A DNA stretch of 19,862 bases from Promethearchaeota archaeon (GCA_016839905.1 JAEOTJ010000369.1:1-19862), one strand, 5' to 3'. Numbered from the stretch's first letter, positions 8,258 through 16,877 are shown. Translations and numbers: made by a program. Notes: a model not told the origin generated them from the sequence alone.

Positions 8258-8932
8258 AGTGATTTCTTTCTGTCCGTATTTTTTAAAATATTGCTCCACT
8301 TGTTTTCCTATCTCAATTCCTGGTTGTAATAATTCATATATTTTCGGTAATAATTGTAAAGCGTTGCTCATTGCATAATATTGAACATTCATTTCTTTTA
8401 TAACCTCTTCAACGCTTTTTTTATCATCTCTAAGTTCATTTCTATTTGTTAACCCTATAGTAGCAGCTATATCAACATTAATTTCTTTTAGATTATTAAT
8501 AGTTTCTATTAATGAACCTCCAGTAGTAGTAACATCTTCTATAACTATTACTTCTCCTTTTGGAACTCCTAGATAATAGCGATCTTTTGGGTCTCCATGC
8601 TCCTTTGGCTTAGCTCTTCCCATAGATAATATATGAGAATTTTTTTTATAATCAAGATGATCCTTTGCCCATTTATATTGAGTTATAATACCCAATTTAG
8701 TTGCTCCTTCAGGAACCCCATAGAAACAAGCAGGTTCTAAGTTTAAATTTTTAACAAAAGCAATAATAAAATCAGAAAGTTTCTCTAGGGAATAAACATC
8801 TTCAGCAACATTTCTCCAATTAACATACCAAAAAGATTGTCTTCCTGATTTTAATTTTAGAGGTTCTTTAAAAAATCCAATAATTCCGTTCTCAATTATA
8901 AAATCATTGAAATCTTCTTGATTCCATACCAT
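8249..8932 (-). CDS. pyrE: Orotate phosphoribosyltransferase
   Basis: Cytosolic enzyme that joins orotate and PRPP to make orotidine 5'-monophosphate in pyrimidine synthesis. The 227-residue protein has the type I phosphoribosyltransferase PRPP-binding motif VIVIEDVTTTGGS at 128-140, an N-terminal substrate segment LKSGRQSFWYVNWR (27-40), and the OPRT flexible-loop signature RAKPKEHG (106-113) with its conserved Arg, Lys and His. It is slightly longer than the usual 180-210 residues. The ATG at 8932 follows the end of the 174-codon ORF by 11 bases, so it is the last gene of the topoisomerase VI operon; no good Shine-Dalgarno is visible. Its stop overlaps the 3' end of the convergent gins23 by nine bases. 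No OMP decarboxylase or other pyrimidine gene is in the window. Confidence 0.93.
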   Translation of the reverse strand: MVWNQEDFNDFIIENGIIGFFKEPLKLKSGRQSFWYVNWRNVAEDVYSLEKLSDFIIAFVKNLNLEPACFYGVPEGATKLGIITQYKWAKDHLDYKKNSHILSMGRAKPKEHGDPKDRYYLGVPKGEVIVIEDVTTTGGSLIETINNLKEINVDIAATIGLTNRNELRDDKKSVEEVIKEMNVQYYAMSNALQLLPKIYELLQPGIEIGKQVEQYFKKYGQKEITLI

Positions 8933-8943
8933 AAATAATCAAA

Positions 8944-9468
8944 TTATTGTTTTAATGTGAGATAATCTTTTCTTGCTTTAGCATAATCCGCGGCATTTAT
9001 TTTACCAGCAAGAAATTGTTGTTCTTTTTGTTGCATAATTTTTCTTTTCTGTGCAAGCTCCTTTCTTCTTTCTGCTTTAGCAAAGTTATCTTGAATATTT
9101 TTTGTTAAGCTTAGGATTTTTTTATTTTTATTTTTCAAAAGATCATCTATATATTTTTTAATCGGTCTAACCATATCGAGATTTTTCTTAGATATTTCTT
9201 CGATTCTGGTTAGAGCTAAAATTATTTCATCATTATTATCGCCTTGTATAACCCCGATAAATCTAGGAATTGCAACATCCTTGGTTATTTCATCAAGATA
9301 AAGATTTATTTCTTTTTTAACTTTTGGATCTCCATAGGTTTCCAATTTCTTATCCTTTATGAATTCTACAAATATTAAAGGTAATTCTACGGGCCATTCT
9401 TCCATTTGTTCTTTATCTATTAATTGAACAATACCACCATCTTTTTTGTAAAAAATTCTCAGATCCAA
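8944..9468 (-). CDS. Unrecognised small protein coupled to top6A
   Basis: I do not recognise this family (174 codons from TTG at 9468). Its first half is a mixed alpha/beta stretch with an Asp-rich IQGDNNDEIILALTRIEE segment (residues about 73-90). The second half (about 90-174) is a lysine-rich, probably coiled helix ending QFLAGKINAADYAKARKDYL, which resembles the short SHOCT-type C-terminal motif. It overlaps the end of top6A and is followed 11 bases later by pyrE, so it is in the same transcript. The start matters: the TTG touches the Shine-Dalgarno AGGTGA (9469-9474) with no spacer. An in-frame CTG at 9462-9460 lies six bases from it and overlaps the top6A TGA as CTGA, giving a 172-residue product beginning at Arg. 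The next in-frame ATG is codon 22. A role with topoisomerase VI is suggested by coupling only. Confidence 0.75.
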   Translation of the reverse strand: MDLRIFYKKDGGIVQLIDKEQMEEWPVELPLIFVEFIKDKKLETYGDPKVKKEINLYLDEITKDVAIPRFIGVIQGDNNDEIILALTRIEEISKKNLDMVRPIKKYIDDLLKNKNKKILSLTKNIQDNFAKAERRKELAQKRKIMQQKEQQFLAGKINAADYAKARKDYLTLKQ

Positions 9469-10646
9469 TCACCTGTAGTTAATTTTTCTGGAAGATACTT
9501 ATCTGTCAGAAATTCAAATCCGTGGGTTGAAAGGGCTTGAATTTCCGCTTTTTTTTTAATTTTCAGGGCTAATTTTAAGTCTTTTTCCCAAGCTTTATTC
9601 TTTTTAACGAAATCCTCTTCGAGCATTTCTTTTGTTCTTTTTTCATCCGTTTTATTCATCGGTAATCTACAGTCATCTGGAATCTTATATTGATCCAAAT
9701 CTCTCGTCAAAACCCCTAGCAATTTTATATCTGGAGTTGCTAAAAAGGGAGATTCATAACTTAAACGTTTAGATCCTCTTAGATAAACTGAATGAATGTA
9801 ATGTCCATATGGATCGCTATCTACCAAGCTAAATACAGGTAAATTTAATTCTTTATTTAATCTTTTTAGAAACATTCTCGTTGCTATATCTGCTGCGCCT
9901 TTTGCTGTTAAAATTATACAAGGATATTTTCGCCAAAATCTATCCTCAGATAATCGAATCATTGCAGCATCCTTTTCTAATACCAAAATAAATTCTGCAT
10001 CTGATTCAAGAATTTCGATATTATCAAGCATCGGACTGATCATCCACCCTCCAGTCCCTAATCCTTCAAGATCGATAATATCACTCCGATCTCTTATTCT
10101 AAGTCTGCCAATACACGCCCCTTTCGCTGATGCAACAATATGAGTCGAGTTCCGTGTAGTGTAAAGCATACTTGCAACATCTTCAATGCTTTTATCGCTA
10201 TTTTTTTGTTCTGAGAATAACTTAACATCAGAATAGAAGATTTCTCTTTTTGTAGCATGGAGATTTTTTATAAGTAATTCATTAACTTTTTCTAGAACTC
10301 TCATTAATCGTGTAATATCAGTAACGCTAGTTAAAGTATGGAATTGTTTTTCCAAAATTTGTTTACCAAGTAGGAGTAGGTCGTTTTCCTCGTCCCATAT
10401 GATATTAGAAGAAGTTCTAGATGGCAAAAAAACAGAGGGTCTTCCATTATCATAGATCTTTCCAAGAACTTTATCAATTAAATTATATAACCTATTTAAA
10501 GTCTCTTTTCGATTAAGATCATCAATTTGTACTGTATCTGGGGGGAGATCAATATTTTTCTTATCTTTTCCTTTTTCTAGATACTCTAAAAATAAATCTC
10601 TTGCTGCTTTTAAATTATAAGTTTTAGGTTTAATTTTTTTAGCCAT
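9459..10646 (-). CDS. top6A: DNA topoisomerase VI subunit A (Spo11-like)
   Basis: Catalytic subunit of topoisomerase VI, the archaeal type IIB enzyme that relaxes and decatenates DNA by passing one duplex through a transient double-strand break. It acts as an A2B2 tetramer with the product of the preceding gene. The 395-residue protein has the winged-helix catalytic segment TKREIFYSD (132-140), where Tyr138 is the expected DNA-linking tyrosine. The TOPRIM domain shows LVLEKDAA with Glu224 and SLVDSDPYG with Asp276 and Asp278, the metal-binding acids. Length is typical. The ATG at 10646 follows the top6B stop by 11 bases, and a Shine-Dalgarno GTGAG sits five bases upstream, immediately after that stop. 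The B-before-A order is the usual archaeal arrangement. Identity is secure. Confidence 0.97.
   Translation of the reverse strand: MAKKIKPKTYNLKAARDLFLEYLEKGKDKKNIDLPPDTVQIDDLNRKETLNRLYNLIDKVLGKIYDNGRPSVFLPSRTSSNIIWDEENDLLLLGKQILEKQFHTLTSVTDITRLMRVLEKVNELLIKNLHATKREIFYSDVKLFSEQKNSDKSIEDVASMLYTTRNSTHIVASAKGACIGRLRIRDRSDIIDLEGLGTGGWMISPMLDNIEILESDAEFILVLEKDAAMIRLSEDRFWRKYPCIILTAKGAADIATRMFLKRLNKELNLPVFSLVDSDPYGHYIHSVYLRGSKRLSYESPFLATPDIKLLGVLTRDLDQYKIPDDCRLPMNKTDEKRTKEMLEEDFVKKNKAWEKDLKLALKIKKKAEIQALSTHGFEFLTDKYLPEKLTTGDWI
9469..9474 (-). promoter_or_regulatory. Shine-Dalgarno that argues against the TTG start of the 174-codon ORF
   Basis: AGGTGA read on the minus strand lies inside the last codons of top6A. 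It abuts the TTG at 9468 directly, too close for initiation there. It is six bases from the CTG at 9462-9460, which overlaps the top6A stop codon in a CTGA arrangement like the ATGA overlaps seen between coupled genes. Confidence 0.5.
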
Positions 10647-10657
10647 ATTTTCTCACT

Positions 10658-13600
10658 TCATTTTAATCTCCAATGTTTCTTACCTTTTTTAATATCAACT
10701 AATATTTGTCCTTTACGTTCCAATTCTTTCAATTTAAGTTGGAGGAATCTTGCATCCATCATATCTTTAATTTTAAATTTAAAAATTAAATCTTTAATAT
10801 GTTGCCATTCATTCGATAAGGCTCCTACTATATTTTCCGTTGTAATAGCAGTTAAAGTCTTTTGAACTGTCTTTTGAGGAAGTGGTCGAGGTTTTGGAGG
10901 TGTTGGTCGAGGTTTCGGTTTGGTGGGCGGCTCTCCTCTTGAGATTTTCAATTGTTCTCGTTTTGCTGCAATGGTTCCTGGAGCAACTTTGACGGGCTCT
11001 TTTGGTTTTTCAACTATCGGTTTTTCTACAACCGGTTTTTTATAAAATTCTAGAATTTTTTTTACTATAACTCCCTTAGTCGGTCTTGATGGAAGTTTTA
11101 TATCATGGTCAGTACAATATTCTCGAAGTTCTTTTACTGTCCAATTTTTTAGAGATTTTTCTGAATGTTCCCTTTTAATAGATTCAACTTTTTTAGCAAT
11201 AGGTTTTTCTATTGGAGGTTCTTCCTTCTTTAAAGGTTCTTCTTCTTTAATTTCTGGCTTTTCTTCATCTTTACTTATCCTTTCTTTAACTTGTTTAATT
11301 ATATCATCTTTATTTATTCTTTCTGGGATGTGTATATCATTTACTTTACAATATTCTCTTAATTTTCTAACAGTCCAATTTTCAATATCTGTAATATCAT
11401 ATTTTTTCTTTTGAATTTCTACTGCTTCTTTTTTAACCTCTTCTTTTTCAACTTTTACTTCTCTAGATATTTCTTCTTCTGGAGGTTTAACAACTGGAGC
11501 TGGTTTGATACCAATCGCATTTTTCATTAAATATATTAATTCCTTTTGATTTATTTTATCTTTATATATACTTTTACCCTGAGATGCAATATTAAATACG
11601 CTTCTAACGAATTGAGGTATATGTTTCTCAATTAAGCTTGATCTTTTTTCACTTTTACGCTGAGTTTGCCTTCTATTAATATATACCCGTAATCTTCTTC
11701 CTATAGCCTCTAAACATGCTTTAATTTCTTTAATTAAATCTTCATCATCAGCTAAGGAATTTTTAGATTGAGATTTAAACATTAAATGAACAAAAGGTCC
11801 AGACACATTAACTAAAAGCTTAATTGGGCCTTTTGGTAATCCATTATCAAAAGTATCTAACTTATAATTCTTCCAGTTAACAGATTGGGTTGCTTTAGTA
11901 ATTGCACAATCTGCGCTATCCCGTAATTTAGGCGTTCTGTTTACAAACCTTGATAATACATCTCTTGAGCGTTTAGGAGTTTCAATTATTTTTGAATCAT
12001 TAGAATATGCAATAACCGCTTCTACAACATAGGCTAATCCTTTTCCGCTTGTTGGAGGTCTAGTTTCAGCTGCAACAAAATCATCATCCTTTGAAAATGT
12101 TTCTAAAAAATACTCATATAGTTCTTGATACTTATCTTTTAAATCATCTTCTGTGTATGTGAGAAGTGGAGTTGTAGTTTGAATTAATTTATCTGGTTCA
12201 GGACCACCGTTTTCAAAATCAACACTTGATAATATTTTAGTGTTTAAAAGTAGTATTTCATCATTATCAACTGTTATATTATTTAATGATTCTAAACTGG
12301 TTTTGGGATCTTCTTTAAGTATTTCATTTTTTTTTTGTTCAATCAAGAGATCAATAGATTTATCTAATTTTTCTAAAGGAGTATCAAAATTATCTAAATT
12401 TTCTGATATTTTCAAACCAATTTCTTTTATTAACGTGTTTTCTAAAATTGTATCGCCTACTGGGATAGCTGTGTCCGTGGGAGGAGACATATATTTTATG
12501 GATTTAAAAGCATAAAAGAGCGAATTAAATTGCTCACTCGTTATTTCAGTTGGTTTAGCTTTTATAATTTGGACTTCTGCAACTAAATCTTCAAAATCGC
12601 TAATAATTTTTTCGTTCTTTTCTTCAATAAAACCATCAATAATATCTTTAAATACTTGATCTAAATCAGTTTTTAGTTTAACTTTTTCTTTTTCAATTTC
12701 TTTAATATTATTTACTAATTTCCTGATATCTTTTTCAATTGCCTTCTGATCTTTTTTAGTTTCTGCCTTGTCAAGCCGATTACTATACTTTTTTATTTCT
12801 TTCCTTATTTTATCCTGATCCTTATTAAACTGTTTATATTTTAATATAATTTCCCAATATTTTTTCTTTATTTCTTCTGATTCAACTAAATAGGGGATTA
12901 GTTTGCTTCTCGGTTTTTTAGAGCGCCCATAAATCCGTTTTTCTAAACGAGAGAAATAAATTTTATCAGCTCGTTTATCCGCAATATTAAGATACCCATT
13001 CTTTAAAATAAGGAATTTTAACTTTTCCTGTAAATCCTTTTCCGCGATATTGAGAATATCTTTTGCTGTTTTTGAACTAACTCTTACAAAATTTTCTTGG
13101 AGAAATGCAGAGATGGTATGATTTTCAGATTTTGTAATTAAATCTTGAAGATCTCCTATATTAGTTGATGATGGGTGAGGTAAGGCATATTTAGGTTCAG
13201 TAGGAAAACTTGATACTTTTCGAGGATAAATAAATTCTTCATTATATGGATCAATATACACGATTGTTACATGGGGATTCATCAATGCGGTTTCCTTTAA
13301 ATAAGTATCTACATATCCACGTACATATTTAACATTGAGATAATTTAACTTTATATATGTTCCGTGGAGAAATGGGCAATCAATTTCAGATGGAACGACA
13401 ATATTTTTTTTTTCATTTTTGGATGTTGTATAAAATTCGGAAACCATAGCATAGATATTTTTCACTGATTTAGAGACTACTATTATTGGCATTCCAGTTG
13501 TATTTTGAGCATCACTAAACGCAGATGGTGCACCAAAGCCTTGTGAGCCTCTAGTTTGTTTTAATTGGATGCTCTTACTGGAAGCCAGATATTTTCCGAA

Positions 13601-14221
13601 TTTTTTTAGATCTGAGCGCCCCATTCCTGTTCCATTATCAAAAATCTCAAAAGCAAAACCCATAATATTTTTCTTTGAAATTTCTGCAGTTAAAAAGGAA
13701 GGTGCTTCATACTCTCGAATGCGAACAATAACAATTGGTTCATAATCTATAATTGATTCTACAGGTAGAATGATTTCTTCCATATTATGAATAATATTTT
13801 TAACTTCTTCTTCAACTTCTACCTCATCTTTACTGATAATTTCAGTTTGCTCTTCACTTGATGATTCAGAGACAATTTCATTAGACGCAGGTCCATCTCC
13901 CCTTATTTCTTGCAATAATGAATGTTTTAAACCATTATCTAAGGGTTTTGATTCAGAAGATTGAATTTCATTTTCTGACTGAAGAATGGAAAGATTTTCT
14001 AAAGATAACTCTTTATCAAGGGTAAATTTAAAATTACTATCTTCTTTTTTTCTTTCTTTCCATTGAAAGGATTCAATTGCATCGAGGGCGTTATCTGCGA
14101 ATTCTGCGGCATATTGAGTATGCTTCCAGTGCCCAAATTCAAAACCCACTAATTGGGTTCTTTTACGCATAAATCCTGCAATAGTCCCTTGTTTAATCTT
14201 TCCTTTATCTTCTTTAGTCAT
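10658..14221 (-). CDS. top6B: DNA topoisomerase VI subunit B, greatly extended
   Basis: ATPase subunit of topoisomerase VI, a GHKL-fold protein that dimerises on ATP and drives strand passage by subunit A. Usual length is about 530-670 residues; this one has 1187. The core is recognisable: N-box AAEFADNALDA (38-48, Glu40, Asn44); ATP motif DNGTGMG (195-201); G-loop GSQGFG (225-230); H2TH-like region (about 384-425); the MSPPTDTAIPVG segment (578-589); ETRPPT (719-724); RFVNRTPKLRDSADCAITKA (758-777); and SQSKNS (817-822), where Lys820 is the probable switch lysine. Added pieces are an acidic insert (about 55-160), a long coiled coil (446-556), a transducer insert (about 602-716), two SAP-like motifs (946-983 and 1023-1060), a Pro/Lys linker (1098-1116) and a winged-helix-like end (1120-1187). 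The ATG has Shine-Dalgarno AAGGA four bases upstream. It is the first gene of the operon with top6A. The core call is secure; the extra domains are read by eye. Confidence 0.95.
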   Translation of the reverse strand: MTKEDKGKIKQGTIAGFMRKRTQLVGFEFGHWKHTQYAAEFADNALDAIESFQWKERKKEDSNFKFTLDKELSLENLSILQSENEIQSSESKPLDNGLKHSLLQEIRGDGPASNEIVSESSSEEQTEIISKDEVEVEEEVKNIIHNMEEIILPVESIIDYEPIVIVRIREYEAPSFLTAEISKKNIMGFAFEIFDNGTGMGRSDLKKFGKYLASSKSIQLKQTRGSQGFGAPSAFSDAQNTTGMPIIVVSKSVKNIYAMVSEFYTTSKNEKKNIVVPSEIDCPFLHGTYIKLNYLNVKYVRGYVDTYLKETALMNPHVTIVYIDPYNEEFIYPRKVSSFPTEPKYALPHPSSTNIGDLQDLITKSENHTISAFLQENFVRVSSKTAKDILNIAEKDLQEKLKFLILKNGYLNIADKRADKIYFSRLEKRIYGRSKKPRSKLIPYLVESEEIKKKYWEIILKYKQFNKDQDKIRKEIKKYSNRLDKAETKKDQKAIEKDIRKLVNNIKEIEKEKVKLKTDLDQVFKDIIDGFIEEKNEKIISDFEDLVAEVQIIKAKPTEITSEQFNSLFYAFKSIKYMSPPTDTAIPVGDTILENTLIKEIGLKISENLDNFDTPLEKLDKSIDLLIEQKKNEILKEDPKTSLESLNNITVDNDEILLLNTKILSSVDFENGGPEPDKLIQTTTPLLTYTEDDLKDKYQELYEYFLETFSKDDDFVAAETRPPTSGKGLAYVVEAVIAYSNDSKIIETPKRSRDVLSRFVNRTPKLRDSADCAITKATQSVNWKNYKLDTFDNGLPKGPIKLLVNVSGPFVHLMFKSQSKNSLADDEDLIKEIKACLEAIGRRLRVYINRRQTQRKSEKRSSLIEKHIPQFVRSVFNIASQGKSIYKDKINQKELIYLMKNAIGIKPAPVVKPPEEEISREVKVEKEEVKKEAVEIQKKKYDITDIENWTVRKLREYCKVNDIHIPERINKDDIIKQVKERISKDEEKPEIKEEEPLKKEEPPIEKPIAKKVESIKREHSEKSLKNWTVKELREYCTDHDIKLPSRPTKGVIVKKILEFYKKPVVEKPIVEKPKEPVKVAPGTIAAKREQLKISRGEPPTKPKPRPTPPKPRPLPQKTVQKTLTAITTENIVGALSNEWQHIKDLIFKFKIKDMMDARFLQLKLKELERKGQILVDIKKGKKHWRLK
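11042..11386 (-). other. Two SAP-like DNA-binding motifs in the Top6B tail
   Basis: Residues 946-983 and 1023-1060 of Top6B are internal duplicates. Both read NWTV-x-x-LREYC, then a DI-x-(I/L)-P-x-R turn, then K and an I-x-K helix. The pattern matches the SAP helix-extended-loop-helix, a DNA-binding motif common in chromatin and repair proteins. They are joined by a charged Pro/Glu/Lys linker. The SAP assignment is by pattern and not by profile search. Confidence 0.6.
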
Positions 14222-14225
14222 TTAA

Positions 14226-14295
14226 TCCTTACTTAAATTATTAATTAATTTTTTTTCAAATTTCTAATTTTTTTTGCATTTATAAATATATACAT
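14226..14295 (-). promoter_or_regulatory. Candidate promoter and ribosome binding site of the topoisomerase VI operon
   Basis: Minus-strand Shine-Dalgarno AAGGA (14226-14230) lies four bases before the top6B ATG. A TATA-like stretch, TATATATTTATAAATG on the minus strand, lies at about 14279-14295. Transcription from it would begin near 14255 and give a leader of about 35 bases. No other gene start in the operon has a comparable upstream gap, so the four genes are probably one transcript. Confidence 0.45.
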
Positions 14296-14496
14296 TTATC
14301 ATTTTGTTTATTATATAACATATTAAAATCTAACATATAGGATATTTTTTATACCAATACTTTACTATCTAATCAAGTTGTTTTATTTCCTTCATTTTTT
14401 ACAGAAACTTAAGTGATATTTAAATCTTTTCTTCTGAAGAGAAATTTTAACAGAAATGGAAAAAATAATTAAGACTATAATAACAAAATTTCTATT

Positions 14497-15342
14497 CTAT
14501 ACTTTACTTGTAGATGGTTTCATAAATCCTATCCCAATTATTATGTATATTATCAAATCAATAGTTTCCGAAATGGTTATATAGCTTAATGCTTCTAAAG
14601 TGTTTTGAAGTATTGGTCTTAAAATGGAAGATAACAAATATAACGTGAATCCCAAAGTAACAAGCCCCGCTGAAATTTGTTTTATCCTTTTATATTTATG
14701 AGCAAGATAGAAAGTCCAAATAATAAACAATAAAGATGGAATTATTATAACAGGCGTCAAGATACCTAAAACGGTTGTATCTGCAGCTATTAAAATAAGG
14801 AACATTTGTATTGCTAGAAGTAATATTATTATTCTTAATCGAACCTTATTTATATGATCATCAACTTTTACACCTTTAGGGACAGGTCTTTCTTGATATC
14901 CATGATATAAATATAGATATAAACCAATTGTGAGTAATGGAAGGAATTTCATTATGACAATAGCAAATCTGATTCGGAGAACTGTAAGGCCAACTATTTC
15001 TGGTGCTGTAAAATGAATTAGATTATGTAATAGATGAAGACCCTTCCCAAAAACCAAGAAAATAAGAGATAAGGCCATTAAAAAGGGAATATCTGTTAAG
15101 TAAGAATGTTCTTGTTTTAACCACTTCACATATAAATGGAATGCAATCCCTGAAAGAAGGATCATCCTTGCGAAGATTACAGATATAGGAATTAATTCAC
15201 CCTCAAGAATCTCAATTGACTCAAGAATATATTTCGAAAATATTATATAACCCGTAATTAATCCAACAATGCCAATAATTATTGCAATCAGTAAGATTGA
15301 TACATATCTCTTTCTCATTGAATCCCATTCTATATTAAACAT
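14497..15342 (-). CDS. Eight-segment integral membrane protein of unknown function
   Basis: No family recognised (281 residues). About eight hydrophobic segments are visible, near residues 13-35, 50-73, 85-109, 117-147, 168-190, 193-214, 223-244 and 254-274. The third contains a GKGLHLLHNLIHF stretch with several histidines at a membrane boundary, but a His-rich motif alone does not show metal binding. A hydrophilic loop at about 148-167 divides the protein into two sets of four segments. The start is ATG at 15342 with a good Shine-Dalgarno GAGAGGA (15348-15354) at normal spacing. It stands alone: 248 bases separate it from coaBC upstream and 275 from top6B downstream, so co-transcription with either is not evident. 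It could be a sensor or transport component; nothing in the sequence decides. Confidence 0.8.
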   Translation of the reverse strand: MFNIEWDSMRKRYVSILLIAIIIGIVGLITGYIIFSKYILESIEILEGELIPISVIFARMILLSGIAFHLYVKWLKQEHSYLTDIPFLMALSLIFLVFGKGLHLLHNLIHFTAPEIVGLTVLRIRFAIVIMKFLPLLTIGLYLYLYHGYQERPVPKGVKVDDHINKVRLRIIILLLAIQMFLILIAADTTVLGILTPVIIIPSLLFIIWTFYLAHKYKRIKQISAGLVTLGFTLYLLSSILRPILQNTLEALSYITISETIDLIIYIIIGIGFMKPSTSKV

Positions 15343-15590
15343 TATAATCCTCTCACTTCATTGAATAAATAAGAATTAAAGTTTTTTAAGTCTCATATTA
15401 TCTATTATCAATTCCTAAATATTTCTTAAATTCTTTTATATTAGTTCTTATTCAATTCATCTAATTCATTAATATAAATTTAAATATAAAAAAGACAATG
15501 AAAATTTAAAATGATTTAATATACTAATGAATTTCTTTTGTCTCTTGCTATTATTTCTTTATTTATATATAAATTCCTTGTTTGATATTT

Positions 15591-16877
15591 CTATAGATCC
15601 TTTATTCCATAATTTTCCAAGGCAATGTCAATAATTCTGGATGCGACATATCGTTTAGAATGCTTTTCTACATGAGTAATATGCTTTTCTTTATCTACAA
15701 TATATACTTCGTTATATCTGCTTTCAAAACCAACATCTTCTCTCCCTACATCATTACAAACAATAAGATCTGCGTTAGAACGCTTTAAACGATGATAACC
15801 ACGGTTAATTAATTCAGATCTAGAAACATTTGTTTCTGCTTTAAATGCAACAATTATAACCTTGTCATTTACTTCTCTTGCTTCATCTATAATTTTTGGA
15901 GTCAATCTCATATTAACTTGTAATTCCTTCACGTTATCAGAAGATATTTTTCCCTCAACAGAACTTACAGGTGAATAATCGCTAATAGCAGCAGCACATA
16001 TAAAGAAATCATAATTATTATTAGATAATTCTTCATTAACAGTTTTAATAAAATCAGCTGTAGATATTACATTTATAACATTTAAATGCCCTGGAACTTT
16101 TACCATGCTCCGGCCATTTATTAATAACACATCTGCACCTCGAGCTGCAGCTTCTTTTGCAATTTCAATACCCATTCTTCCACTAGAATTGTTGCTTACA
16201 AATCTAATGTCATCTATATATTCACGAGTAGGTCCAGCAGTTATTAATACTCGTTTACCTTCAAGATCTCTTTTAGAGATAAGTAAATCTATAACTCTAT
16301 CAATGATGGAATCAATTTTTACTAATTTAGCTTTACCTTCTGAAATGCGAGGTCCAAGCACGTCTATTCCATATTTCTTTAACTTTTTAACATTCTCAAT
16401 TAAAATGGGATGGTCATACATTGATTGATGCATAGCTGGTACAACTACAATTGGAATCGAAAAATTTTTTCCAGATGTACCAAAGGCGGTTGTTATAACC
16501 GTTGTCACGGGAGTGTCATCAATTCCACAGGCGATTTTTGATATAGTATTCGCAGTAGCAGGACAGATCAATACTAAATCTGCTTTACCAAGTGCTTGTG
16601 GTCTTTCACCAGCTAAAAAAACATGCTCAACAGCGCCTGTTAATTTAGTAATAACAGGATTGCCAGTAGCCCAATAGAATAAATCAGGAGTTATTAATTC
16701 TGTAGCAGCTTTGCTCATGACGACAATTACTTCTGCCCCTCTTCTCATAAGCTCTCTTGCTACTATTGGTGCAGAAATAATTGCTACTGACCCCGTAACA
16801 CATAAACAGATTGTTTTTCCGCTGAGAATCGTTCCCTTACTCTCCATTATATCTTTACTTGGGTGTTGTTCAGTCAT
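15591..16877 (-). CDS. coaBC: Bifunctional CoaBC: phosphopantothenoylcysteine decarboxylase / phosphopantothenate-cysteine ligase
   Basis: Two-step enzyme of coenzyme A synthesis. The C-terminal CoaB half joins 4'-phosphopantothenate to cysteine, and the N-terminal CoaC half, a flavoprotein, decarboxylates the product to 4'-phosphopantetheine. CoaC (about 15-200) shows the flavin-binding start CLCVTGSVAIISAP (24-37), a probable catalytic His85 in VEHVF, PATANTISK (106-114) and PAMHQSM (147-153). The flap reads GPRISEGKAKL (175-185), the Cys-less EGKAK type found in archaeal enzymes. CoaB (about 205-428) shows ITAGPTREYIDDIRFVSNNS (212-231), then SGRMG, AAAISDY (295-301) with Lys310 following, and AFKAET (344-349). 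Length 428 is typical. The start is ATG at 16877; a second ATG at codon 11 is also possible. A TATA-like CCTATAAAA stretch lies about 80 bases upstream. Identity is secure. Confidence 0.95.
   Translation of the reverse strand: MTEQHPSKDIMESKGTILSGKTICLCVTGSVAIISAPIVARELMRRGAEVIVVMSKAATELITPDLFYWATGNPVITKLTGAVEHVFLAGERPQALGKADLVLICPATANTISKIACGIDDTPVTTVITTAFGTSGKNFSIPIVVVPAMHQSMYDHPILIENVKKLKKYGIDVLGPRISEGKAKLVKIDSIIDRVIDLLISKRDLEGKRVLITAGPTREYIDDIRFVSNNSSGRMGIEIAKEAAARGADVLLINGRSMVKVPGHLNVINVISTADFIKTVNEELSNNNYDFFICAAAISDYSPVSSVEGKISSDNVKELQVNMRLTPKIIDEAREVNDKVIIVAFKAETNVSRSELINRGYHRLKRSNADLIVCNDVGREDVGFESRYNEVYIVDKEKHITHVEKHSKRYVASRIIDIALENYGIKDL

Noticed and set aside
14427..14443. Palindrome-like TCTTC-T-GAAGA upstream of the topoisomerase VI operon
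   Set aside because: Only five perfect base pairs per arm around a single central base in AT-rich DNA, about 200 bases from the gene start. Too short to call an operator or hairpin.
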